The notes under the pieces were generated by a model. It was not told the DNA's origin. It saw only the letters and a list, made by a program, of their open reading frames with translations, and did not search any database. Made by a program: the position numbers and the translations under genes. Shown here in pieces: positions 43,138 through 50,346 of a stretch of DNA of 50,346 bases. This DNA is from an uncultured Ignavibacteria bacterium (GTDB taxonomy: Bacteria; Bacteroidota; Ignavibacteria; Tepidaquicellales; Tepidaquicellaceae): contig CALEVL010000251.1 in assembly GCA_937924675.1 (NCBI GenBank), positions 1-50,346 of the forward strand, given 5' to 3'. How positions within the stretch are numbered: the first letter of the stretch is position 1; each line of letters begins with the position of its first letter.

Positions 43138-43553
43138 TCTCCAATGAACTGAATAGCGATCCTTCTGCTTCTGGGTCTTTCGTCAAAATCAATCAGAACA
43201 ATCTGCTGCCAGGTCCCGAGCATTAGTTTGGCATCCTTGAATGGAACGCTGAATGATGTCCCGATAATAGCAGACCTTATATGCGAATGTCCGTTATGAT
43301 CTCCCCAGGTATCGTTATGTTTGTACTTACCGAATTCCGGAACAAGTTTTTCCATAACTTTCGGGAAGTCATACAGCAATCCCTTTTCGAATTCAATTGT
43401 GGTTATGGAAGCAGTAGAGCCGATAGCAAAGACTGTGCAGTTGCCTTCCAGGAGTTTTGTTCCCTCAAGTGATTTCATAACAATGTCAGAGATGTTTATT
43501 ATCTGGCATTTACCTTCAGTTGGAACAATAGTTTCAACTGTAATTATCTTCAT
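43134..43553 (-). CDS. YjbQ/UPF0047 family protein
   Basis: The 139-residue single-domain protein has the conserved core HNDTWGDHNGHSHIRSAIIG (~78-97, metal-binding His residues) and the C-terminal LGTWQQIVLIDFDERPRSR. The family is reported to have secondary thiamine-phosphate synthase activity, but the physiological role is unclear. Both ends overlap neighbours by ATGA (coaX before it, the GT39-like gene after it). Confidence 0.94.
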   Translation of the reverse strand: MKIITVETIVPTEGKCQIINISDIVMKSLEGTKLLEGNCTVFAIGSTASITTIEFEKGLLYDFPKVMEKLVPEFGKYKHNDTWGDHNGHSHIRSAIIGTSFSVPFKDAKLMLGTWQQIVLIDFDERPRSRRIAIQFIGE

Positions 43554-44290
43554 GATGAAATGATGAGGTTAATACCGGTCAATACAAGATTGCGGTCCAG
43601 CATATCTATATTGTCTGTCTTGTCGAAGATTATTGAAGAATAACCGCCGGTGCAAATTACATACGTTTCGCCAAACGTTTCCTTTAATTCTTCTATATAC
43701 CTTTCCGTTGTATAAAGGCTTTGGAACAAGACACCGCCGGAAATGTTTTCAATTGTCTTTTTGCTTACCGGAGATTTTGGAAATCTCAGTTTCGAATCCG
43801 GTAAAGTTGTTTTTGAGATCAAAGCATGATATGAAGTGCCAATTCCCGGCGAGATCATTCCTCCAATCAGTACTTTCTTATGAACTACTGTGTAAGTTGT
43901 TGCAGTGCCAAAATCAATCGTGAGTATTGTATCTGATTCAGTCTTGAAGAATGCTGAAGTTGAACTGCACAGGCGGTCGGAGCCAATTGTCTTCTCATAG
44001 AGCAAATCAAATGGCAGATTAGATTCAGTACTTACAAATACCGGTGCAAATCCAAAACATCGTTTCATGATTCTTTCTACATGAATCATTTGTGATTTGT
44101 CCAAAAGAGAAATTCCTGCATGATCAATGCTGTTGTCTGTTTTATATCTGCTGACATGATCTTCAAAATCCTTCAGGATAGATTTCTTTTTATAATCGCT
44201 TCTTTCCACTTTCCCAATATGCATTGATCGTTGCTTTGCAGTGGCAGATTTAAATGCAGAGTTACCTATATCGATCAGAAGATTCTTCAT
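43550..44290 (-). CDS. coaX: Type III pantothenate kinase
   Basis: The 246-residue ASKHA-fold kinase catalyses the first step of coenzyme A synthesis. Motifs are LLIDIGNSAFKSA (~4-16, phosphate 1), TIDFGTATTYTVV with the catalytic Asp (~123), GGMISPGIGTSYHALISKT and ICTGGYSSII. The length fits the family (about 240-260). A hairpin plus T-run ends directly at the start codon (44296-44325), and a 12-codon reading frame overlaps the ATG. Confidence 0.95.
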   Translation of the reverse strand: MKNLLIDIGNSAFKSATAKQRSMHIGKVERSDYKKKSILKDFEDHVSRYKTDNSIDHAGISLLDKSQMIHVERIMKRCFGFAPVFVSTESNLPFDLLYEKTIGSDRLCSSTSAFFKTESDTILTIDFGTATTYTVVHKKVLIGGMISPGIGTSYHALISKTTLPDSKLRFPKSPVSKKTIENISGGVLFQSLYTTERYIEELKETFGETYVICTGGYSSIIFDKTDNIDMLDRNLVLTGINLIISS

Positions 44291-44295
44291 AAAAA

Positions 44296-44325
44296 ATGCG
44301 TAAAAGAAATTATCCTTTTACGCAT
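44296..44325 (-). terminator. Hairpin with U-tract abutting the coaX start
   Basis: ATGCGTAAAAG and CTTTTACGCAT form a perfect 11-bp stem with an 8-nt loop. On the minus strand it is followed by TTTTTT that runs into the ATG of coaX. It fits an intrinsic terminator for the upstream barrel-protein gene. Because it occupies the coaX leader it could also attenuate coaX. Confidence 0.75.
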
Positions 44326-44349
44326 CTAATTTACAATTAAAGATTTTCT

Positions 44350-44925
44350 TTAGTGAAATGGAAATTTCAGTCCTGCCGTAATAATGAAGCAGGGGATGTT
44401 CCCGGTATTGCTGGCTATGAGTTTGTATTTACCGTCAACCATCAGATTGAATGACTTGCTCAGGTTCTTGAATTCGAGTCCGGCTCCTGCAATCAAGCTT
44501 GCTTTCGTAAAATTCAAACTGTCATTATCATAAAAATTCACACCCAATCCGAAATCAACATATGGAGCTACTGCAGTGCTTGTGAGATAAAATTGTGAGA
44601 CTACACCAATTTCAAAATCAGTTTGTTTATCTGCATTCCAATAATTGATCTGCGGAATCAGGGAAACCTGACCTGCTCTCAGTTCAGCAAAAGCCCCGAA
44701 TGCAAATCCTACTTGTCCGTCAATTGATGCAACGCCTGTATTAAATCCCGCGCTGGGATGAAGTTTGTTTTTTGAAGACTTCTTATCTGAACTTACAACC
44801 GTATTACCGGACCTCAAATCTGAAATATCAAAACCTTGATAGTTATCAATTGTGTATTGAGCATTTGAATCCTTACCGAAGATTAAAACAGCCATTACCA
44901 GAATAACAAGAAAGTGATTTTTCAC
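44350..44925 (-). CDS. Small outer-membrane beta-barrel protein
   Basis: The 191-residue exported protein has a signal peptide (cleavage near SNAQ, ~23). About eight amphipathic strands follow (GVASIDGQVGFAFGAFAELRAGQVSLIPQ, trimmed here, through YKLIASNTGN...LKFPFH), consistent with an OmpA/OmpX-like eight-stranded barrel. The start is a GTG (44925). It lies between the bifunctional-nuclease-family gene and the coaX group, with a terminator-like hairpin after it. No specific ligand can be inferred. Confidence 0.78.
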   Translation of the reverse strand: MKNHFLVILVMAVLIFGKDSNAQYTIDNYQGFDISDLRSGNTVVSSDKKSSKNKLHPSAGFNTGVASIDGQVGFAFGAFAELRAGQVSLIPQINYWNADKQTDFEIGVVSQFYLTSTAVAPYVDFGLGVNFYDNDSLNFTKASLIAGAGLEFKNLSKSFNLMVDGKYKLIASNTGNIPCFIITAGLKFPFH

Positions 44926-44962
44926 TATGATTGATTTAGAAGTTAGTTTAAGATTAAAGCAT

Positions 44963-45610
44963 TCAATTCAGATTTGAAATTTCCAGTTTCTTTATCTCAT
45001 CGCGGATCTGAGCAGCTCTTTCGTAATCTTCATTAGTTAGTGCTTCATCAAGTTCACCTTTGAGCTGCAACAACTTCCTGTCTTTATTGGAAAGATCTTT
45101 CATTTCCTCTTCAGTTGCTTCATTCTCTATCGTACTCAGTGATTCAGAAACTTCCGGCTGATCTTGCTTTGGCAGAACCTGTTCATCAAAATCAGGAACG
45201 AATCCAATTTCATCCATAATCTCTGTGCTTACATATATCGGAGAAGAGAACTTAAGTGCAAGTGCAATAGCATCAGATGGCCGGGCATCAATTTCTTCAA
45301 TACTTGATGAATCAAATTTTATCTTTGCGTAAAATGTCGAATCCTTAAGTTCACTGATAAGGACATGGCTGACTGAATACCCAAAGGTCTCAATGATCTC
45401 TTTGAGGAGATCATGAGTCAGTGGCCTTGGAGGTTTGATTCCTTCAAGCTCCAGTGCTATAGATTGTGCTTCATACTGTCCAATAATTATAGGAAGTCTC
45501 CGAGTTCCGGCAATTTCCTTGAGTATGATTGCATAACCGCCACCACTCATTGAAGGCGTAAGAGAAAGGCCGAAAATATCGACCTGTATGTTTTCGTTTG
45601 AGTAATCCAT
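44963..45610 (-). CDS. Bifunctional nuclease family (DUF151) protein with UVR motif
   Basis: The 215-residue protein has a DUF151/BFN domain at ~5-140 (PIIIGQYEAQSIALELEG, ARPSDAIALALKFSSPIYVS). An acidic linker (~145-175) leads to a UvrB/UvrC-type helical hairpin at the end (LKGELDEALTNEDYERAAQIRDEI, trimmed). The ATG at 45610 is used; a TTG one codon upstream is unlikely. BFN proteins have been reported to degrade both DNA and RNA in plants; the bacterial role is unclear. Confidence 0.92.
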   Translation of the reverse strand: MDYSNENIQVDIFGLSLTPSMSGGGYAIILKEIAGTRRLPIIIGQYEAQSIALELEGIKPPRPLTHDLLKEIIETFGYSVSHVLISELKDSTFYAKIKFDSSSIEEIDARPSDAIALALKFSSPIYVSTEIMDEIGFVPDFDEQVLPKQDQPEVSESLSTIENEATEEEMKDLSNKDRKLLQLKGELDEALTNEDYERAAQIRDEIKKLEISNLN

Positions 45611-45673
45611 CAATAGTTAAATGTGCCACCGAAGTGGTTTTGAAAATTTGTTGTCAGCAATTAAGACACATGC

Positions 45674-46687
45674 TTACTGTGAAACGACTTTCTTCATTTC
45701 ATCTGTCAGAGCAGGAAGAATCTCAAAGACATCTCCAACTATGCCATAATTTGCTATCTGAAAAATCGGAGCATCTTTGTCTTTGTTAATTGCAACGATG
45801 CACTTTGAAGATGACATTCCTGCAAGGTGCTGTATAGCACCGCTGATACCGCAGGCTATATAAAGACTTGGTGATACTGTCTTTCCAGTCTGTCCAACCT
45901 GCTCAGAATGTGGCCTCCAGCCAGCATCGACTACAGCTCTTGAAGCACCTGTTGCAGCTCCGATTGCATTTGCAAGATCTTCAACGAGATTGAAATGCTC
46001 CGGGCCCTTCATGCCCCTGCCACCGGAAACTATCCTGTCTGCTTCAGCAACATCAAGCTTCTCAGAACTAACTACAATTTCCTTAACTGCAACAGAAAAA
46101 TCAGCAGAAGTAACAGCCAAGTCGTCAGGAGTCATCTTGATCAATTCCACATTGCTTTCTTCTTTTCTTTCAGGTTTAAATACATTTGGCCTTATTGTGA
46201 TAAGTATCTTTTCGGAATCAGAAGAAATGCTTATAATACTCTTACCGGCATAAACTGGTCTTGCTGCCGATATCTTTCCACTTGCTGCAATCAATTCAGT
46301 GCAATCATTGAATACAGCCGAATCTGTCATCACTGCAACTCTACCGGCAAGTTCTTTTCCCAGTGCAGTTGCTGAAAGTACTATTGTTTCAGCAGATTCC
46401 TTGCCTGCAACTGCTGAAATTACTTTGGCTGTTGCAGAAGGGGAGTATTGAATTCCAGATACCGGACTCTTAGAATTCAGTTCACTGAGACTAACTAAGA
46501 TCAGCTTTGTTGCTCCAAATGCAGAAAGAACATCTGCTGCGGATTGATCAATTTCTCCTATTGCCAGCACAACCATTTCCGCTGAACATTCTTTTGCAAG
46601 TTTTGATGCTTCCGAAACAACTTCAAAAGCTGAATTCTTGAATTTGCCTTCTTTGTGTTCGGCGAAGGCTAATATACTTTTCGTCAT
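45674..46687 (-). CDS. etfA: Electron transfer flavoprotein subunit alpha
   Basis: The 337-residue ETF alpha has its N-terminal Rossmann-like domain (~1-200). The C-terminal FAD-binding domain contains SGGRGMKG, GATGASRAVVDAGWRPHSEQVGQTG (trimmed region) and LYIACGISGAIQHLAGM. It accepts electrons from acyl-CoA and related dehydrogenases as a heterodimer with EtfB. It follows etfB by 24 nt. No dehydrogenase or ETF-quinone oxidoreductase gene is adjacent. Confidence 0.96.
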   Translation of the reverse strand: MTKSILAFAEHKEGKFKNSAFEVVSEASKLAKECSAEMVVLAIGEIDQSAADVLSAFGATKLILVSLSELNSKSPVSGIQYSPSATAKVISAVAGKESAETIVLSATALGKELAGRVAVMTDSAVFNDCTELIAASGKISAARPVYAGKSIISISSDSEKILITIRPNVFKPERKEESNVELIKMTPDDLAVTSADFSVAVKEIVVSSEKLDVAEADRIVSGGRGMKGPEHFNLVEDLANAIGAATGASRAVVDAGWRPHSEQVGQTGKTVSPSLYIACGISGAIQHLAGMSSSKCIVAINKDKDAPIFQIANYGIVGDVFEILPALTDEMKKVVSQ

Positions 46688-46711
46688 ACTTTTTTTGATC
46701 CCTTTTTAGGT

Positions 46712-47461
46712 TTAGATTACTTTGGCTTCTTCTCTGAGCAGTTTTACTAACTCAGATACATCATCCTTGCCGTTTGTAAAAACTTTTCCGCTAGATTTCG
46801 AAGGAGGCATTTTCATTTCTCCTACTCTTACTTTGTTGCCTGAATAAGCTGCATTTATTTCTTCAACAGGTCTCGATTTTGCAGCCATTATGCTCTTCAG
46901 GTTAGGATACCGAGGTTCATTAATTCCTTTTTGAACTCCTATCAGAGCCGGCATTTGAAGCATTAGTACTTCTTTTCCACCTTCAATTTCTCTTTCGGCC
47001 GTTATCGTCTTTTCGTTTATTTCCATCTTGACAACAACGCTCGTTGAAGGTAGTCCCGTCATTTCGGAGATCATAGAAGGAAGAAGCATTCCGTCATAAT
47101 CAATCGACTGCTTTCCAAGGATTACAAGATCAGGGTCTTGACTCTTGATATATTCAGCAAGATTCTTTGCAACTGTGAATGAATCAAATTCTGAATCGGT
47201 TGTCTTGATAAGAACACCCTTGTCGATTCCCATTTGAAAGGCTTTCTTAATTGCATCTTTAGCCTTATCTCCTCCAAATGAAACAGCGATTGTTTCACCG
47301 CCATTTTTCTCTTTCAGCTGAAGTGCCTCTTCAACTGCAAACTCATCATAAGGATTAAGTATGAATGAAACTCCATTTTCATCAATGGATTTTCCGTTAC
47401 TGTCAATCTTGACTTTTGTAGTGCTATCCGGAACCAATGATACACAAACAATTATCTTCAT
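46712..47461 (-). CDS. etfB: Electron transfer flavoprotein subunit beta
   Basis: The 249-residue ETF beta has MKIIVCVSLVPDSTTKVKI, ILNPYDEFAVEEALQLKE, VILGKQSIDYDGMLLPSMI and PALIGVQKGINEPRYPNLKSI, all typical of the subunit that binds AMP. It is the first gene of the etfB-etfA pair. TAAATTTA at 47505-47512 on the minus strand, 43 nt upstream, is one base from the -7 consensus. Confidence 0.96.
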   Translation of the reverse strand: MKIIVCVSLVPDSTTKVKIDSNGKSIDENGVSFILNPYDEFAVEEALQLKEKNGGETIAVSFGGDKAKDAIKKAFQMGIDKGVLIKTTDSEFDSFTVAKNLAEYIKSQDPDLVILGKQSIDYDGMLLPSMISEMTGLPSTSVVVKMEINEKTITAEREIEGGKEVLMLQMPALIGVQKGINEPRYPNLKSIMAAKSRPVEEINAAYSGNKVRVGEMKMPPSKSSGKVFTNGKDDVSELVKLLREEAKVI

Positions 47462-47560
47462 TTTGCAAGTTTTTGGAGTGAATAATAGTAATTTTTCTTA
47501 GTTGTAAATTTAGTTTTAGTGAATCCCAAAATCAATTTAGTATTTTCTGCAAAAATGCAT

Positions 47561-47590
47561 TTGTCTTCGACATCTATTTAGCTATATTTG
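47561..47590 (+). promoter_or_regulatory. Promoter of initiator tRNA-Met
   Basis: TTG (47561-47563), a 19-nt spacer and TATATTTG (47583-47590). The predicted start site falls at the first base of the tRNA (47598), so little or no 5' processing would be needed. Confidence 0.8.
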
Positions 47591-47597
47591 CACATAT

Positions 47598-47670
<73 letters not shown>

Positions 47671-47678
47671 CTAAAATA

Positions 47679-47709
47679 AAAGCCTTCCTTTTCAGGAGGG
47701 CTTTTTTTT
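47679..47709 (+). terminator. Intrinsic terminator after tRNA-Met
   Basis: AAAGCCTTCCT (47679-47689) pairs with AGGAGGGCTTT (47694-47704) with one G-T pair and a TTTC loop, followed by a run of eight T. Confidence 0.93.
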
Positions 47710-47780
47710 ATCCGATTAAACCTATCCTGCTCATTTTTGTCATATTCTCGTAATCAACAACTAAAATCAAAAACAGAATT

Positions 47781-48173
47781 ATGAAAATGAGAAACCTGAC
47801 GTTGGGTATTATTGCCATGGTTATGATTGTCATCGGCATATCAGCTATTGCTCCCGCTCAACAAGATCAGAAGTCAAATAAGACTCCGGAAGAAATAGCA
47901 ACAAAGAAAGCTGACAGACTCAAATCGGCACTTGCTCTCACAGATGAACAATACAAGCAGGTTTATTCGGTATTCCTTGAGAATGCAAACAAGATGAAGA
48001 CTGAAAGGGAAAAGATGAAGAGCTTGGATAAGGAAGCCAGAAAGGAAATCAAAAAGAAGCACAAGGAAGAAACACGTGCAAAACTTCAGGGCATTCTTAC
48101 CAAAGATCAAATGGACAAACTTGAACAGATGAAAGGTGGAAAGAGAAAGTCAGGAAAAGGCAACAGACCATAG
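47781..48173 (+). CDS. Spy/CpxP-like periplasmic protein
   Basis: The 130-residue exported protein has a signal peptide (cleavage after APAQ, ~27). The mature part is all-helical and highly charged, with ADRLKSALALTDEQYKQVYSVF (trimmed) and LQGILTKDQMDKLEQMK, the LTxxQ-like pattern of Spy/CpxP chaperone-type proteins. It ends in a Lys/Gly-rich tail. It is monocistronic between the tRNA terminator and its own terminator. A periplasmic stress or chaperone role is inferred from the fold only. Confidence 0.82.
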   Translation: MKMRNLTLGIIAMVMIVIGISAIAPAQQDQKSNKTPEEIATKKADRLKSALALTDEQYKQVYSVFLENANKMKTEREKMKSLDKEARKEIKKKHKEETRAKLQGILTKDQMDKLEQMKGGKRKSGKGNRP

Positions 48174-48181
48174 CAATTAGT

Positions 48182-48202
48182 AGCCCGGACTCTGTCCGGG
48201 CT
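48182..48202. terminator. Bidirectional terminator
   Basis: AGCCCGGAC and GTCCGGGCT form a perfect 9-bp stem with a 3-nt loop. It lies 8 nt after the Spy-like stop and 3 nt from the stop of the convergent gene on the minus strand. Confidence 0.88.
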
Positions 48203-48205
48203 TAT

Positions 48206-49714
48206 TCAAATTGCCTTCCTTCCTAATCTCTGTTTCTCATGCTGCACTTTCTCCAAAATCCATTCTTTGTTGAAAGTATTCTTTGACTTTGCAAGTTTAT
48301 CTTCAATGAGCATCAGGCTTACACTTCTGGAAGACAACTTATATTGAATCAAGTTGTTCACAAAGCTAATGAAATTATGGTGGAGCACTCTCTTGCTGTC
48401 TGAAACAAGAACGTTATTCTTGATAAAATGCTTGTAAGTATCAATAACAGACAAAGCTGAGTCAAATTGTCCAAGTTCATAGTGGATTTTAAGCGATAGA
48501 TTTTTCATATCTAACTTGTATATGAACTGATCAAACTTGATCATGTTCAATAGTTCAAGTGCCTTAATGAAATTCCCCCGTTCAAAATTCAATAAAGCAA
48601 AACTGTAATTCTCAACATTCTTTATCTGATTCGGGTTTAGCTTGCTTGTGAATTTGGAAATAAAATCCTCCATTTGATTCAGCTTCTTCAAGGAAATACA
48701 ATTGAACAGATAGTTCCTGTATAGGTCAAACGGAATGTGGCTTGTAGATTCTGTTCTATAATATCCCTTGTTTATGATCTCACTCAAAATTTCAAATATT
48801 TCATTGTCCACATTGAAACTTGTAACAGCACCGGTATTCTTCTTCAATACGCAATAATCCATTAGTCTTGCAAACAGGAAATGATTGTCAAGCAGTGAAA
48901 ACTCCTTTGATTTCTTGAGCAGCAAATGCTTGAGCTCCTGATATATTTCATCATTTTCAAAATTCAGGAATGTAAGGAGCAATTTATAGTATGCCTCAAT
49001 TATGGGAATTCTGAGATCCGAATTTGATTTTATGAATTTCACTATTCTGGATATATCAAACAGTTTCATGAATTCAGTCACTGTCTTCATGTTGCTTGAT
49101 ATGTTATATGATCTCGAGTATTTCAGAAGATTATCATTATGCCTGACGGACTCTATTACGAAATAACTCATAATAAATATTATTCCGTTTATAAGTTTCT
49201 TGGATTCAACCTCAACAAATCCTTTCTTCAAAACTTTTGCAGCCTGCAAATTCATGTAGAACTGATCTGTTTGTGTCCGAAATTTTCCAAGGAAATAAGA
49301 GCTGTTAGTCTCTTTGTTCATTTCGAGTATCTTATCGGTATTCTGAATCTTCTCTGAGAAAACCCGCACCAGTCCTCTTTGTGCAAGCTCATCAGTAAGA
49401 AAGAATGAAGACTCGATTTCATTCCTGCGAAAAGATTCGGTTTTCAAGAAAAGCAGAGCCATCTGCTGCAAGTCTGACATAAGATTTCTGAAAGTGGAAT
49501 CGTTGAATTCCAACTTTCCGTAAAGTCTTTTATATATGTTTTGTTTAGTCAAACTTTTGTTGTCAAACTCCGGATAACTCGCCTTGAGTATTCCAAAAAG
49601 TTTGACAAGCATTGTCCTGTTATTAAAATAAGGAGACTTTAGAAACTTGCCAAATCTCATAATCTCCTTATTTGAAAGGGATTTGAGGATGTCGAAAAGA
49701 GAATGTGTATACAT
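48206..49714 (-). CDS. Hypothetical helical protein, paralogue 3 of 3
   Basis: The 502-residue product belongs to the same unnamed family as the proteins at 190 and 7765. N-terminal signature: ILKSLSNKEIMRFGKFLKSP (~9-28), YFNNRTMLVKLF, SYPEFDNKSLTKQNIYKRLYG, then FRNLMSDLQQ. The C-terminal NKEWILEKVQHE matches the NKDWFVKKLEEL of copy 1. It is mostly helical and soluble, with no signal peptide. It has its own promoter and a shared terminator. Function unknown. Confidence 0.87.
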   Translation of the reverse strand: MYTHSLFDILKSLSNKEIMRFGKFLKSPYFNNRTMLVKLFGILKASYPEFDNKSLTKQNIYKRLYGKLEFNDSTFRNLMSDLQQMALLFLKTESFRRNEIESSFFLTDELAQRGLVRVFSEKIQNTDKILEMNKETNSSYFLGKFRTQTDQFYMNLQAAKVLKKGFVEVESKKLINGIIFIMSYFVIESVRHNDNLLKYSRSYNISSNMKTVTEFMKLFDISRIVKFIKSNSDLRIPIIEAYYKLLLTFLNFENDEIYQELKHLLLKKSKEFSLLDNHFLFARLMDYCVLKKNTGAVTSFNVDNEIFEILSEIINKGYYRTESTSHIPFDLYRNYLFNCISLKKLNQMEDFISKFTSKLNPNQIKNVENYSFALLNFERGNFIKALELLNMIKFDQFIYKLDMKNLSLKIHYELGQFDSALSVIDTYKHFIKNNVLVSDSKRVLHHNFISFVNNLIQYKLSSRSVSLMLIEDKLAKSKNTFNKEWILEKVQHEKQRLGRKAI

Positions 49715-49766
49715 TATATGATACTGTTAGTATTTTTTTTTGCGACAGCATGAATATTGAACACTT

Positions 49767-49797
49767 CAAAAATAGTGCAAAATTGTTCAAGAAACAA
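49767..49797 (-). promoter_or_regulatory. Promoter of paralogue 3
   Basis: On the minus strand TTG (49797-49795), a 20-nt spacer and TATTTTTG (49774-49767, exact TAnnTTTG). The leader would be ~45 nt. A 7-bp inverted repeat TTGAACA/TGTTCAA (about 49757-49790) brackets the -7 element and could be an operator. Confidence 0.6.
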
Positions 49798-49916
49798 TAT
49801 TATTAAGAAAGTTACTCCGATTTTGTCAAATAAATCTGCGACAAACGGCAAAAAATTTCTTTGTATTACCAGCTAAATGTATGTAATTTGCATTAAATCG
49901 AAAGGAGATAACAGTA

Positions 49917-50144
49917 ATGACATCCATAACAAAGTCCATCTTAGTAGTTCTAATTTTTGTTGCAGCTTTACTTACTGTTGGTAATGTAAGCTCTGCAAAT
50001 GCAGCAACATCAGCTAACATGATTGAGTCAGTTCAGAAGAGTGATTGGTTAATTTTTTCAAGAATTGTTGAGCCAAGTGGGGAAAGTTATATTTACGTAT
50101 TCACAGATGGTGGTGTTTTCATAACTAAGTATGAGGAACTTTGA
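49917..50144 (+). CDS. Small exported protein (75 residues)
   Basis: It begins with a clear signal peptide (hydrophobic ~8-22, SSANAAT cleavage region ~26-31) and a mature part of only ~45 residues: SDWLIFSRIVEPSGE, then YIYVFTDGGVFITKYEEL. A good Shine-Dalgarno (AGGAGA, 49903-49908) precedes the ATG and a long structured terminator follows, which supports a real gene. I do not recognise a family. It is divergent from paralogue 3 across a 202-bp gap. Confidence 0.75.
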   Translation: MTSITKSILVVLIFVAALLTVGNVSSANAATSANMIESVQKSDWLIFSRIVEPSGESYIYVFTDGGVFITKYEEL

Positions 50145-50198
50145 TACTGTTAACTTCTTAAGAGAAGATAAGAGATCGAAAAACGAAGAATATAAATA

Positions 50199-50272
50199 AA
50201 AAAGATACATCACTCGTTCTCCTTTCACCGTTCAAAATTTGGGGTTGAACGGTCTTGAGCGGTGTATCTTTT
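50199..50272 (+). terminator. Long two-storey hairpin terminator
   Basis: The outer stem, AAAAGATACA-x-C-x-CTC against its complement (about 50199-50215 and 50256-50272), is ~16 bp with G-T pairs. It encloses a second perfect 9-bp stem, ACCGTTCAA (50227-50235) with TTGAACGGT (50245-50253). A T-rich tail follows. It is much larger than a plain terminator. Confidence 0.7.
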
Positions 50273-50346
50273 ATTTATTTGGGCTTTTTGGGTTAACCGC
50301 ACAAATTTATGTAGAATTATTGTTATTGTAAAGATAAAATTTACAG

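Noticed and set aside
45674..47461. Electron-bifurcating ETF system
   Set aside because: No partner dehydrogenase or FixC/FixX-type gene is adjacent, and the sequence alone does not show bifurcating features.

Overview
The window looks like a chromosomal segment from a Bacteroidota-type (FCB group) bacterium, most likely of the Ignavibacteria/Kapabacteria kind. The reasons are type IX secretion (T9SS) C-terminal sorting domains with the NYPNPFNP signature (genes at 26622 and 37159), a PorV-type protein, TonB receptors with carboxypeptidase-like N-terminal domains, and Bacteroidota-style promoters (TTG, about 20 nt, TAnnTTTG) in front of both tRNA genes and rpsF. Base composition is AT-rich throughout and there is no sign of phage, IS transposase, CRISPR or plasmid functions. 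The lineage call rests on motifs, not on a search.

Layout. 1-10 kb: two members (190, 7765) of an unnamed helical protein family flank a 1791-residue secreted FG-GAP/Ycf48 propeller protein with a dockerin-like end. The gaps here are full of small inverted repeats and heptanucleotide repeats. 10-12.5 kb: a complete STAS / anti-sigma kinase / PP2C phosphatase partner-switching operon. 12.8-17.2 kb: anmK, two short-chain dehydrogenase/epimerase genes and an aldehyde dehydrogenase. 17.2-20.6 kb: a MerC / TonB receptor / lipoprotein operon behind a Fur-like operator, probably metal (zinc) uptake. 20.8-23.2 kb: DUF4126 protein, tRNA-Leu(GAG), rpsF, ssb, rplI (rpsR is not where it is usually found).

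23.3-41.5 kb is all on the minus strand. It holds a metallopeptidase/PD40/beta-barrel outer-membrane protein and an eight-gene, almost gapless run: two exported proteins, a lipoprotein, a TonB-type receptor, a PorV-like protein, an NHL-repeat lipoprotein, a polytopic membrane protein and a secreted phospholipase-D-fold protein. This run is the best candidate for an undescribed surface system. Two of its secreted products carry OB-like domains resembling those of extracellular nucleases, so surface processing of nucleic acid or another phosphodiester polymer is a reasonable but unproven guess.

41.6-47.5 kb: a GT-C glycosyltransferase, YjbQ and type III pantothenate kinase in an overlapping operon; then a small outer-membrane barrel protein, a bifunctional-nuclease/UVR protein and electron transfer flavoprotein (etfB-etfA). 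47.6-50.3 kb: initiator tRNA-Met with a strong promoter and terminator, a Spy-like periplasmic protein, a third member of the helical family, and a 75-residue exported peptide with a large structured terminator.
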